From Azospirillaceae bacterium (GTDB lineage: Bacteria; Pseudomonadota; Alphaproteobacteria; Azospirillales; Azospirillaceae), in assembly GCA_028283825.1 (NCBI GenBank), contig JAPWJW010000001.1:1426001-1490000 (forward strand): a stretch of DNA of 64,000 nt. The letters run 5' to 3'. Below are positions 17,139 to 29,613 of this stretch, piece by piece (the first letter of the stretch is position 1; the number at the start of each line of letters is the position of its first letter). A program made the position numbers and the translations under genes. The notes beneath the pieces were generated by a model. It did no database searches. It worked only from the letters and a program-made list of their open reading frames with translations, and was not told where the DNA came from.

Positions 17139-19616
17139 ATGTACGCACAGCAAGCCAAAGCATCGATCCGGTCGGCCACTGCCCCCTGCTGCTGCCAAGG
17201 ATCCCCGGATGCCGAGAGGCCGGGGGCGCCGACACTGCGGCAAAGGGGCGCGCAACTCAACCAAAGTCCGCGTGTCCAGGCCTTGGAGGCCATGGGGCAG
17301 GCCATGCAGCGGCGCCCGGCGGTCATCCAACGCCGTGTGGATGCCGGTCAGGGAGTGCCGGGAATGGCCGTGCGCGTGATCGGCAGCGGGGAAGAGGGTG
17401 TCATCTCAGGGGCCTGGATCGCGGGAGAAGCGCAGATCGGCTTCCGCGTCCGCACCCAACCTGATGTGGAAGCGGACCATACCTTCGACGAGTTGGACGC
17501 CGTCGTTGCCTCCTCTTCCTCCCAGATCGACCCCAATCAGGTCAGGGGGCAGGGGGAGGGCGTTCAGTTCCTGATGCCTGATATATTGACAAGCCCGCCC
17601 GCATGGTCGGACGGCTACTGCATCGGGTTTGATGGGGAACAATGCATCGTCTACATCGACGGCAAAATGATCAGGGATCATTTCAACTCGAGCACCATAA
17701 AACTGGATCGTAACCAGGTAAGAACCAGCGCAGAAACGCAAGAAAGACTTGGGAAAAAGAAATCACGATCGGCCAAGCGCGATCCGTCGGCCGTCGGCTT
17801 GGCGACAAAGGCCGAAGTTGATGAGGTTGAAGGGGCCAGTAGTGAGATCTCCTCCCTGCTGAGCCGCCATCCCGTGGAGTTCGGGCAGATCATGCGGACC
17901 GGCGGCCAAACCGGCATCGACGAATTCCAGAAGGTCGCCCGCAAGAAGCGCTACCGCGTGACGTTTCCCAAGGGCACGCGCGGGCGATCGAAGAACCAGA
18001 CGGTGGGTAATGCCATCGTGGCGAAGGACACCTATTCCTTGCTGGCGACCCGTTTAGATGATGGCCCGGCAAAAAGGGGCCGCTGGATCGTTCATGGCCG
18101 CGAGACCGATAAGAAAACGGGAACTCCCGTTCAGTGGCAGCAACCTGATTCCGGTGACGAGCAGGAGCAAGACTTTAATATCGCGGAATTCCGGCGAAAA
18201 TACATCTTCCAGCAAGGCGGGCACCTGAACGAGCAGTTGCATCTGCCCGAGGGGGACAAGCGCAAGAAGCTGCATGCGGAGGCGAAGGTGGTGCGCAGTC
18301 TGGCATGGCGGCAGGTGCTTGAAGAGACCGCCCGGGAGTTCTCCTTGGGCGGATCGTTGTTGAAGAAACGCGCCCCACCGCAGCGGCGTAAGGTCATCAG
18401 CCTGGCCATCAACCGCAGTTCCTGCGGCAGCAAGAAAGATAGCGGCCATAGCGGTGGCTGTGCCGGCGAATTGGCCGTGACGATTGAGGCGTTCTGGGAG
18501 GATCTCGGTAAGATACTCGGTTCCGATTACGTGCAGACCTTGCGTAAGGAAGGGGCCATCAAGTTGGAAGTGTCGGTCGGGGGCGAATATGAAAAGCCCG
18601 GCAAGATCGAACCCATCCTCCGGGCAGGCGCGACCCTGGGCGTCCATGCCACCTATGATTTTGAAAGCGACGGGGTGGAACAGATCACCAAACGGAAGTT
18701 CGCTTATATGCAAACCTTGTTGGCCGCCCGACAATCGGCGGTGGGCGGACAAAAGGCCGGGGATCTGGTGGATGATGGGTCCGACCATGACCATGATGAG
18801 GATTTATCGCACCAAGACCACACAAGCCAGTTCCTTGGCGAAACATCGGACAATGAAGGGCTCGTGTCGGATGACGAGCCGGAAATGATGAACCCATTCC
18901 GGGAGCAGCCCGTCCGGGACGTCGGGACTGATGTCGGGCAAGCGTCGGTTTACGGGGAACAACATCCGCAAGACAGTGGCCAGATCGCCTGCACCAGCAT
19001 CGCCGCCTGCGCCCTGCAATCCTTGCTGGGAAATCCGGATATGGAGGTCAATTCCGATACTCTGCTGGGGTTCATGCAGCAGGGCACGGATGTGGATCGG
19101 GGGCTACGGAACGCTCTCATCCAGAACGAGATGGAGGGCGAGGGGGATCATACCGAGGCGGTGGCGGACATAGAACAGCGATATTTCGAGCCGGAGGAGG
19201 TCATGGGGCGTTTCCCGGGGCTTACCCCGGTGCCGCAGGCCGATGGGGACGAGGCCCTGAACGAATATGCCGGGGCACGGGGGGATTATCAGCGCGTTGC
19301 CATACGGCTGACGCAACTGGGATCCGGCCACGGCCTGATGCTGGTCATCGGCGGGGCGACGGTGGCCGTGGCCAACATTGGTACGGCGGGTGCGCCCACC
19401 TTCGCCTTGTTCGATTCCCATGGGCGTGCCCTCTATCAGACTTATCACACCCAGGATGGTTTGGTGGGCGCATTGGATGCGCTGTATCCGGCCCTGCCGG
19501 GTGCGTCCGTCGCGGAGAACAGTTGGTCGGCGACCCCCTACCGGCTCACCGCTGGGCACCAGCTCCCAAACACAATCGATGCGGGCGCATCCGGTGCGGA
19601 CATGGAAAATCTTTAG
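17139..19616 (+). CDS. Large toxin/effector-like protein: deaminase-like motif plus C-terminal papain-like peptidase motif
   Basis: I chose ATG 17139 (MYAQQAKASIRS, 825 residues). The open frame reaches 16845 but crosses the terminator hairpin. Residues near 40-70 (QLNQSPRVQALEAMGQAMQ, PAVIQRR) resemble the SPxxQAxxxL repeats at the front of eCIS/DUF4157-type effectors, although no HExxH is present. His379-Ala-Glu381 (KLHAEAKVV) followed by SSCG and GGCAGEL (Cys429, Cys441) resembles the zinc site of deaminase-fold toxins, but with a long Cys-Cys spacing. The last ~210 residues contain Cys618 (GQIACTSIAA) and Asp759-Ser-His761 (FDSHG). This Cys-Asp-x-His order and spacing resemble herpesvirus UL36/M48-type deubiquitinases. 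The gene is more AT-rich than its neighbours and has no obvious immunity gene. The functional calls are inference. Confidence 0.6.
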   Translation: MYAQQAKASIRSATAPCCCQGSPDAERPGAPTLRQRGAQLNQSPRVQALEAMGQAMQRRPAVIQRRVDAGQGVPGMAVRVIGSGEEGVISGAWIAGEAQIGFRVRTQPDVEADHTFDELDAVVASSSSQIDPNQVRGQGEGVQFLMPDILTSPPAWSDGYCIGFDGEQCIVYIDGKMIRDHFNSSTIKLDRNQVRTSAETQERLGKKKSRSAKRDPSAVGLATKAEVDEVEGASSEISSLLSRHPVEFGQIMRTGGQTGIDEFQKVARKKRYRVTFPKGTRGRSKNQTVGNAIVAKDTYSLLATRLDDGPAKRGRWIVHGRETDKKTGTPVQWQQPDSGDEQEQDFNIAEFRRKYIFQQGGHLNEQLHLPEGDKRKKLHAEAKVVRSLAWRQVLEETAREFSLGGSLLKKRAPPQRRKVISLAINRSSCGSKKDSGHSGGCAGELAVTIEAFWEDLGKILGSDYVQTLRKEGAIKLEVSVGGEYEKPGKIEPILRAGATLGVHATYDFESDGVEQITKRKFAYMQTLLAARQSAVGGQKAGDLVDDGSDHDHDEDLSHQDHTSQFLGETSDNEGLVSDDEPEMMNPFREQPVRDVGTDVGQASVYGEQHPQDSGQIACTSIAACALQSLLGNPDMEVNSDTLLGFMQQGTDVDRGLRNALIQNEMEGEGDHTEAVADIEQRYFEPEEVMGRFPGLTPVPQADGDEALNEYAGARGDYQRVAIRLTQLGSGHGLMLVIGGATVAVANIGTAGAPTFALFDSHGRALYQTYHTQDGLVGALDALYPALPGASVAENSWSATPYRLTAGHQLPNTIDAGASGADMENL

Positions 19617-19664
19617 AGCGGAACGCGATCAGGTGGAATCACCTGATCGTGTAAATCCGCTCTA
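19614..19664. repeat. Palindromic element 1 (overlaps stop codon of the toxin-like gene)
   Basis: The outer arms TAGAGCGGA/TCCGCTCTA (19614-19622, 19656-19664) enclose a perfect inner stem CGATCAGGTG/CACCTGATCG (19626-19635, 19640-19649). The left arm includes the TAG stop. It is of the AGAGC...GCTCT palindrome type scattered between genes in alphaproteobacteria. Confidence 0.8.
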
Positions 19665-19675
19665 TCATGAACAGC

Positions 19676-19719
19676 TTTAGAGCAAGATGCGATCACGGGT
19701 GATCGCATCTTGCTCTAAA
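19676..19719. repeat. Palindromic element 2, 21-bp perfect arms
   Basis: The arms at 19676-19696 and 19699-19719 are exact inverted copies separated by GG. They start TTTAGAGC, end GCTCTAAA and have GATCAC/GTGATC at the centre. This is the same family as the element just upstream, so there are two tandem members. Confidence 0.85.
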
Positions 19720-19722
19720 CGG

Positions 19723-19756
19723 CCGTTCCATCCGTACCTAAGGGGGGATGGAACGG
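19723..19756. repeat. Third inverted repeat
   Basis: CCGTTCCATCC at 19723-19733 is inverted at 19746-19756 around a 12-base loop. It lies 17 bp from the stop codon of the leftward dienelactone hydrolase gene. It has no T-run, so termination is possible but unproven. Confidence 0.7.
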
Positions 19757-19773
19757 TCGTTCGGATCAAGGCG

Positions 19774-20625
19774 TCAGCCCACGCCGTTCTTCTTGAACCA
19801 TTCCAGCATCTTGCCCCAGGCGGCCTTGGCGTCGGTGGGGTTGTAGCTGGGGCGGTAGTCGGCGTTGAAGCCGTGGCCGGCGTCGGGGAAGACGGTGATC
19901 TCGCTCTTGGTCTTGCCGGCCTTGGCCAGGGCGGCACGCATCTGCTCCACGCTGTCCTGGGTGATGCCCTGGTCCAGGCCGCCGTACAGGCCCAGCACCG
20001 GGGCGTGCAGGCTGTCCACCAGGTCGATGGGGTTCTTGGGCTGCAACTCGTTGGTGTTGCCCACCAGCCGGCCGTACCAGGCGGCCCCGGCCTTCAGATC
20101 CGGGTTGTGGGCGGCGTACAGCCACACGACACGCCCGCCCCAGCAGAAGCCGGTGATGGCCAGGCGCTTGGTGTCGCCCTGGCCGGTGCCGTGGACATAG
20201 GCCACGGTGGCGTCCACGTCGGACAGCACCTGGTCATCCGGCACCTTGGACACGATGTCCTTCATCAGGGTGGGGATATCCTGCACCTTGGTGGCGTCGC
20301 CCTGGCGGAAATAGAGATCCGGCGCCACGGCGTAATAGCCCTGCTTGGCCAGGCGGCGGCACAGGTCGCGGATGTGTTCGTGCACGCCGAAGATTTCCTG
20401 GATGACCAGCACCACGGGATAGGCGGTGCCGGACCCGTCGCGCTTGGGCAGGGCACGGTAGGCGCCCATGGTCCCGTCTTTCACGGGCACGTTGACCATG
20501 CCGGCCACGATGCCGTCGTCATCGGTGATGATGGTCTGGGCGCTGACCGGGCGTACCGCCAGGGCGAAACCGGTGGCCAGTGCGCTGGCGGCGAAACCGC
20601 GGCGGTTCAGGATGATGTCGTCCAT
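19774..20625 (-). CDS. Dienelactone hydrolase family protein, Tat-exported
   Basis: The protein has 283 residues. A twin-arginine signal (LNRRGFAASALATGFALA) ends near VSAQ, so the enzyme is predicted to be periplasmic. The alpha/beta-hydrolase triad is visible: Cys161 in GFCWGG (a Cys nucleophile, as in dienelactone hydrolase), Asp218 in GGLDQGI and His251 in DAGHGF. Other family marks are VLVIQEIFGVHEHIRD and APDLYFRQGD. Such enzymes hydrolyse lactones or small esters. The substrate is unknown and no aromatic-degradation genes are near. The gene runs leftward towards the three palindromes. Confidence 0.92.
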   Translation of the reverse strand: MDDIILNRRGFAASALATGFALAVRPVSAQTIITDDDGIVAGMVNVPVKDGTMGAYRALPKRDGSGTAYPVVLVIQEIFGVHEHIRDLCRRLAKQGYYAVAPDLYFRQGDATKVQDIPTLMKDIVSKVPDDQVLSDVDATVAYVHGTGQGDTKRLAITGFCWGGRVVWLYAAHNPDLKAGAAWYGRLVGNTNELQPKNPIDLVDSLHAPVLGLYGGLDQGITQDSVEQMRAALAKAGKTKSEITVFPDAGHGFNADYRPSYNPTDAKAAWGKMLEWFKKNGVG

Positions 20626-20850
20626 GGGGCGTCGTCCTTTTGTTGTTCTGGCCTGATCCTACCGGTTGCATTCCGTCGCGCCTACCCTCGCGCGGGCGTA
20701 CCCCATAGGCCGCGTTGCCGCAGGCCCTGGATGGCATAAGCGCCGGAATAACAAAGGGAGATGGCGGCCCGGCGTACCGTCGGGCTTCCCCTGGCGGGCG
20801 TTTCACGCTCTCATGGCGCAATTGTTCATTCGCCGACCGGAGCCGCCGCC

Positions 20851-21270
20851 ATGCGTGAGAAGACCGCCAAGATGCCAAACGAGGTGCCCGTCATCCGCAC
20901 CATCGCCATGCCGGCGGACACCAACCCGGCGGGCGACATCTTCGGCGGCTGGCTGATGTCGCAGATGGACCTGGCGGCGGGTAACGTGGCGGCCCGCACC
21001 GCCCGCGGCCGCGCCGCCACCGTGGCGGTGGACGCCATCGCCTTCCTGGGCCCCGTTTTCGTGGGCGATGAGGTCAGCCTGTTCGGGCGGCTGGTGTCGC
21101 GCGGCCGCACCTCCATGCGCATCGAGGTGGAGGCCTGGCGCCGCAGCCGCGACGCCGATGACACCAACAAGGTGACGGAGGCCGTGTTCACCTTCGTCGC
21201 CATCGATGAGAACCGCCGGTCCCGGCCGCTGCCGCCCCCCCTGCCGCCGGAAGAAGACGACACTATATGA
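20851..21270 (+). CDS. Acyl-CoA thioesterase, YciA-type hot-dog fold
   Basis: The protein has 139 residues from ATG 20851, with GGAG eight bases upstream. The motif ADTNPAGDIFGGWLMSQMD carries the Asn/Asp and helix start of the YciA/BACH hot-dog thioesterases. It is followed by AIAFLGPVFVGDEV and RTSMRIEVEAW. It hydrolyses acyl-CoA to free acid and CoA in the cytoplasm. The C-terminus is a short proline/acidic tail. The divergent gene on the left is the exported hydrolase, with no evident link. Confidence 0.92.
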   Translation: MREKTAKMPNEVPVIRTIAMPADTNPAGDIFGGWLMSQMDLAAGNVAARTARGRAATVAVDAIAFLGPVFVGDEVSLFGRLVSRGRTSMRIEVEAWRRSRDADDTNKVTEAVFTFVAIDENRRSRPLPPPLPPEEDDTI

Positions 21271-21357
21271 GGGGAGGGGCGCCGAAGCCCATCGACAGGA
21301 GGCCGGTTCGCCGCGCATCCTGGCCCCGTCTTGATACCAGGGAAGCGATTCCGATCC

Positions 21358-21672
21358 ATGGCCGATCCCCGTGATGAACTGCTGCGCCAAATCCGGGCCA
21401 TCCGCCGGCGGATCGACCCCGATGTGCTGGAACGCGCGGCGGCCGCCGCGGCCGAACGCATGCAGGGCCCCCCGCCATCGGCGCCGGAGCCGGCCGACAT
21501 CCCGGTGGACCGGGAGGCAGTGCGCGATGTGGTGATGAATTTCCTCCAGACCCGCCACGATGGCGGCCGCTTCGCCATGAAGCTGATGGAGGAGATGAAA
21601 AAGCCGGACGCGGCCGCCAAGGCCTATGGCGGCGCCACCAGCCGGGTGCCGGGGACTCCGCGCAAGGGCTGA
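21358..21672 (+). CDS. Hypothetical protein, 104 residues
   Basis: I do not recognise a family. From ATG 21358 (MADPRDELLRQIRAIRRRI) the first half is a charged, Arg/Ala-rich predicted coiled helix. The second half has DREAVRDVVMNFLQ and a Lys/Met-rich helix. There is no signal peptide or membrane segment. AGGGAAG lies about 14 bases upstream of the ATG; an in-frame TTG at 21331 is an alternative start. Third-position GC matches the flanking genes, which supports real coding. It follows the thioesterase on the same strand after 87 bp. Confidence 0.6.
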   Translation: MADPRDELLRQIRAIRRRIDPDVLERAAAAAAERMQGPPPSAPEPADIPVDREAVRDVVMNFLQTRHDGGRFAMKLMEEMKKPDAAAKAYGGATSRVPGTPRKG

Positions 21673-21888
21673 GGGGTAATTTCAGTAAATATCCCGGGAA
21701 ATAAAAATCCCCACCAAGGGGATAGGCCGGCGGGGGCGATCCTTTTTCCACCTTTCCTTCCCCATTTTAATTCAATTACAAACAGGGCGCGGATCGCCGG
21801 CGCGCCGACGCCTGGCCCTAGTCTTGTCCGCGAAGCTTGATTGACGGTGCCGCCTTTGGGCACCCGCCAACGACGTCAGGAATCCCCG

Positions 21889-22980
21889 GTGGGTCATCAC
21901 ATCTTGCAGGTCGTCCGGCCGGATCGGGCCTACGTCGATTACAAGTTCGACCATCACCGCCTGTTCAGCACCATCATGACCGTGGCCACCGCCCTGACGG
22001 TCACCGGTCTGTGGGGCTGGGATTATGTCATCGACCCGGTGGGCGCCCTCCACACCATCAGCCTGCGCGTGATGATGTCGGTCATCATCGTGCTGCACGC
22101 CCTGCTGCTGCACTTCCGCGTGCCGCAGCGGCTGACCACGGCTTATGCCTTCATCGGTGCCGTCACCTGCCAGATGCTGTTCATCGAGGCGCTGAACCGC
22201 CTGGACCACGGCATGGCGGCGCAGTTCGCCGGTTTCCTGTTCTTCACCTTCCTGCCGTTACTGGTGATGCAGTATGTGCCGTTCCTCACCGGCGCCCTGT
22301 TCATGGTGCTGATCATCTCGCTGCCGCCGGTGGCCGGGGTGGCGGGGTTCGCGCATGACTTCGAATATGCCAAATATTCCCTGCTGCTGGGTCCCGTGGG
22401 CGCCATGTTCATCTGCGTGCTGTTCGCGTTTGAGCAGATCAACCACGGCAGTTACGACAGCCAGCGGCTGCTGAAGTTGATCGCCACCACGGATTCCCTG
22501 ACCGGTGCCGGCACGCGCCGCTATGTCACCGATACCGCCACGCGGGAAATGGCGCGGACCCGCCGCTATGGCGGGGCCCTGTCCGCCCTGATGCTGGACA
22601 TCGACCATTTCAAGCAGGTCAACGACACCTGGGGGCACCAGGCGGGCGACCGGGCCATTTGCGGCGTGGTCGATCTCTGCCGTGCCGCCATGCGCGATGC
22701 CGATGTCATCGGCCGCTTCGGCGGTGAGGAGTTCGTGATCCTGCTGCCGGAAACGGAACTGGATGAGGCCGCGGGCGTGGCCGACCGCCTGCGCCGTGCC
22801 ATCGAGGACACCCCGATTGCCGTGGCGGACGGGGTGAGCGTGCGCATGACCTGCAGCCTGGGTGTCACCACCCTGCTGGCGGGTGACCGGACGGTGGACG
22901 CTTTCCTGGGGCGGGCGGACAAGGCGCTGTACCAGGCCAAGAACGCCGGCCGCAACCGCGTGGCCATGCTCGCCGGCTGA
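21889..22980 (+). CDS. Membrane diguanylate cyclase (GGDEF domain)
   Basis: I chose GTG 21889 because CAGGAA lies six bases upstream; TTG 21841 is an in-frame alternative. About six membrane helices fill residues 30-190 (MMSVIIVLHALLLHF, FLFFTFLPLLVMQYV, LLLGPVGAMFICVLF) and form a MASE-like sensor. The GGDEF domain follows (TDSLTGAGTRRY, MLDIDHFKQVNDTWGH) with an active GGEEF signature at 22720-22734. It should make cyclic-di-GMP at the membrane. No RxxD inhibitory site is obvious five residues before GGEEF. It converges on the TetR gene with 11 bp between stops. Confidence 0.93.
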   Translation: MGHHILQVVRPDRAYVDYKFDHHRLFSTIMTVATALTVTGLWGWDYVIDPVGALHTISLRVMMSVIIVLHALLLHFRVPQRLTTAYAFIGAVTCQMLFIEALNRLDHGMAAQFAGFLFFTFLPLLVMQYVPFLTGALFMVLIISLPPVAGVAGFAHDFEYAKYSLLLGPVGAMFICVLFAFEQINHGSYDSQRLLKLIATTDSLTGAGTRRYVTDTATREMARTRRYGGALSALMLDIDHFKQVNDTWGHQAGDRAICGVVDLCRAAMRDADVIGRFGGEEFVILLPETELDEAAGVADRLRRAIEDTPIAVADGVSVRMTCSLGVTTLLAGDRTVDAFLGRADKALYQAKNAGRNRVAMLAG

Positions 22981-22991
22981 AGGCCCCGGCG

Positions 22992-23684
22992 TCAAGCCGG
23001 ATACAGCGCGTCGCTGTGGATGCGGGGGCGGGTGGGCGCCGGGGCCGGCCGCACGGGGCCCAGCGCCACCGCCACCAGGCGGCGGGTCCAGCCGGGTTCA
23101 TCCAGCAACTGGCGGCGCACCAGCAGGCGGCTGTAGATCGAATCGTACAGCACGTCGATCACCATGCCCTCATCCAGGTCCGACGACAGTTCGCCGGCGC
23201 GCATGCCCTGGCGCAGGATGTCGCGGATGCGCTCCCGCCGGGGCAGCAGCACCTCGCGGTAATAGGTTTCCAGGACGTCCGGGTTGCTCTGTCCCTCGAC
23301 GATGATGCCGGCGACGACACGGCCCATGGGGCCCGCCATGTTGCCGGCCATCACCTCCAGCAGGCCTTCCAGGTCGCGCCGGGCGGAGCCGGTGGCGCGG
23401 ATCGGCGCGGCTTCCTCCACCACGTCCAGCAAGGCCGCGATGGCCAGCGCGCCCTTGGTCGGCCACCAGCGATAGATGGTCGTCTTGGCACAGCCCGACC
23501 GTGCGGCCACCGCCTCGATGGTGAAGCCCGCCAGCCCGTCCTGAACCAGCAGGTCGTAGGCGCTGCTGAGGATGGCGTGGCGCGACTTGTCGCAACGCGG
23601 ACGACCGCGCAGGGAGCGCTGGGGGGCATCGGGGGTGAGGACGGAAGCGGTCATGGGGCTGTCGTCACGGCTCATATGTCTCAC
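22992..23684 (-). CDS. TetR/AcrR family transcriptional regulator
   Basis: Up to 230 residues. The start is uncertain: GTG 23684, ATG 23675 and ATG 23654 are all in frame without a clear ribosome binding site. The helix-turn-helix is typical: RHAILSSAYDLLVQDG, FTIEAVAARSGCAKTTIY, RWWPTKGALA. A TetR_C-type ligand domain follows (GRVVAGIIVEGQSNPDV, RRERIRDILRQGMRAGEL). It is probably a repressor answering a small hydrophobic ligand. No efflux or enzyme gene is divergent from it, so the target is unclear. An inverted repeat about 90 bp upstream is a candidate self-operator. Confidence 0.92.
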   Translation of the reverse strand: MRHMSRDDSPMTASVLTPDAPQRSLRGRPRCDKSRHAILSSAYDLLVQDGLAGFTIEAVAARSGCAKTTIYRWWPTKGALAIAALLDVVEEAAPIRATGSARRDLEGLLEVMAGNMAGPMGRVVAGIIVEGQSNPDVLETYYREVLLPRRERIRDILRQGMRAGELSSDLDEGMVIDVLYDSIYSRLLVRRQLLDEPGWTRRLVAVALGPVRPAPAPTRPRIHSDALYPA

Positions 23685-23774
23685 GGGAAGGGCTCGGGGG
23701 AACAGCCGGCGCCGGGCGGAACTTGGGCGGTGGATGCCACCATGGCCTTGCGTTTAAGCCTTGTGTTTCGTGGG

Positions 23775-23804
23775 GTTGGTCAACGCCCTGTCCCATTGAC
23801 CAAC
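23775..23804. promoter_or_regulatory. Inverted repeat upstream of the TetR gene, candidate operator
   Basis: GTTGGTCAA (23775-23783) is exactly inverted at 23796-23804 with a 12-base spacer. It lies 91-120 bp upstream of the TetR start on its strand. The site is seen; its use as an operator is inferred. Confidence 0.35.
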
Positions 23805-23924
23805 AAATCCCATGAGCCCTCATATCCCATCAAATCGCAACAAACAAGACGTCCAGGGGCAATAATCGGATATATTATTCGGGGTGTGGCCGATGGCCCA
23901 CGCCCTGTCCCGGTCGACCCCGCC

Positions 23925-28298
<4,374 letters not shown>

Positions 28299-28476
28299 GC
28301 ACTTCCCCCGCATGGGAACACCACCACGCCGCCCCCGGGGGGCGGCCGAGCCATGGCCTCATCCTAATGGAAGGCGGCTGGCCCCGGCACCATGAAACAA
28401 CCAAACGATCAGAAAGGCAGGGGAAATTGTGGGTAATCCTGAACGCCGGCCGGGCGATCGGCGCCCTGTGGCCCCC

Positions 28477-28515
28477 AAAAACATTGACCCCGGCGGGGGT
28501 GTGCCGGGGTCAATG
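28477..28515 (-). terminator. Terminator for the leftward DUF3309 gene
   Basis: A 13-bp perfect stem CATTGACCCCGGC/GCCGGGGTCAATG (28482-28494 with 28503-28515) has A5 on its left side at 28477-28481, which is a U-run on the minus strand. It lies 36 bp past the DUF3309 stop. Confidence 0.88.
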
Positions 28516-28550
28516 AAGCGAAGGGATAGGTTCCTGGTTCAGGCCGGATG

Positions 28551-28709
28551 TCAAAGCCTGCCGATGATGATCAGGACCAAAACGATGACGATCACCGTGC
28601 CCAGGCCGCCCGCCGGGTAATAACCCCAGTTGACGCTGTGCGGCCAGGTCGGCAGGGCGCCGATCAGGAACAGTATTAGGATAATAAGGAGAATGGTTCC
28701 GATATTCAT
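28551..28709 (-). CDS. DUF3309 family small membrane protein
   Basis: The protein has 52 residues: two hydrophobic helices (GTILLIILILFLIGALP and a valine/isoleucine helix ending IIIGRL) around the family core PTWPHSVNWGYYPAGGLG. GAGGAGAT lies upstream of the ATG, and a strong terminator follows. DUF3309 proteins are short inner-membrane proteins of unknown function, common in alpha- and betaproteobacteria and often near stress genes. Here the gene borders the CsbD/SYLF/entericidin block. It is a single-gene transcript by the look of its signals. Confidence 0.9.
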   Translation of the reverse strand: MNIGTILLIILILFLIGALPTWPHSVNWGYYPAGGLGTVIVIVLVLIIIGRL

Positions 28710-29177
28710 GACGACATCTCCTCAGAAAAACGATGATCGAGGGATGATGAAAATTCTTTATGACCAAAACATGTTCTTGACTGTGTGGGGTCATGAAAAA
28801 CCGCAAAATCCATAAAGAAAAGCAGCCTAGGCCGCCGCTTCCTAAGTGCCTAAGCGCCAGGGTGTATTCCCTGCCGGTGGCCATGGGGCTGAGTAAATTT
28901 AACGTCATAGACGATAGGTCATACGCCGGCCATCATGGCGATGACGAAATAAATAATGTTATTTGAAGGCGGCGCTCTATTTCATTCTTTATCGATGATT
29001 GCCGCAGTGTCCGCCCGATTGCGCCACATTCCCGCCATAAGGCATTACCAACATTGATTGGTGCTCAGGCGGACGAACTCTTTAAGAGAGGTGCCGCTCG
29101 TCTCGGAAGAAAAGCGCGGGTCGCCCGTATCGGGACTGAAAGCAAGCCCATCCTAACCCCAAGCGAGGAATACGACC
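28710..29177. other. 468-bp AT-rich gap between divergent DUF3309 and CsbD genes
   Basis: No open frame with coding character is present. The stretch is clearly more AT-rich than the flanks and must carry both divergent promoters. I looked for an EcfG-type GGAAC-N16/17-GTT promoter and did not find a convincing one. Confidence 0.6.
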
Positions 29178-29381
29178 ATGAACAAGAATGAGATCGCCGG
29201 TAACGCCAAGATCGCCACCGGTTCCGTGAAGGAAGCCGCCGGCAAGATCGTGGGTGACGACAAGCTGGTGGCCGAAGGCAAGGCCAAGAAGGTCGAAGGT
29301 CACGCCCAGAACGCGGCGGGCAAGATTCAGGAGGCCGGCAAGGCCCTGAAGGATACCGCCAAGAAGGCCTTTGATAAGTAA
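29178..29381 (+). CDS. CsbD family stress-response protein
   Basis: The protein has 67 residues, matching the family length. The sequence (MNKNEIAGNAKIATGSVKEA, GKIVGDDKLVAEGKAKKVEG) is the CsbD repeat of lysine/alanine/glycine-rich amphipathic helices. CsbD proteins accumulate under general stress; their molecular role is not established. GAGGAA lies upstream of ATG 29178. It heads a run of small stress or envelope genes on the same strand. Confidence 0.95.
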   Translation: MNKNEIAGNAKIATGSVKEAAGKIVGDDKLVAEGKAKKVEGHAQNAAGKIQEAGKALKDTAKKAFDK

Positions 29382-29613
29382 CGGCGCGATGATCTGCCGT
29401 TGTGCCCGCCGCTGGTCCGGTGACGGTGTGGACGCCGCCACGGTTTCCAACGGAACTGTCCGTAAGACGGCGGGTGCCCTGACCATTCTGGACACGGCCT
29501 TCGACCACCGGGGGCGGGGCTCAAAGCCCTTCCCCTCAACCATCCCCGCCGGCTGGACCCTCAGCGGCGACGGCTTGGCCGGCGCCCCCGGCCTGACCAG
29601 CAACGGAGTGCTC

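Noticed and set aside
28710-29177. EcfG-type promoter for the stress genes
   Set aside because: No GGAAC followed at 16-17 bp by GTT was found here or in 30361-30675.
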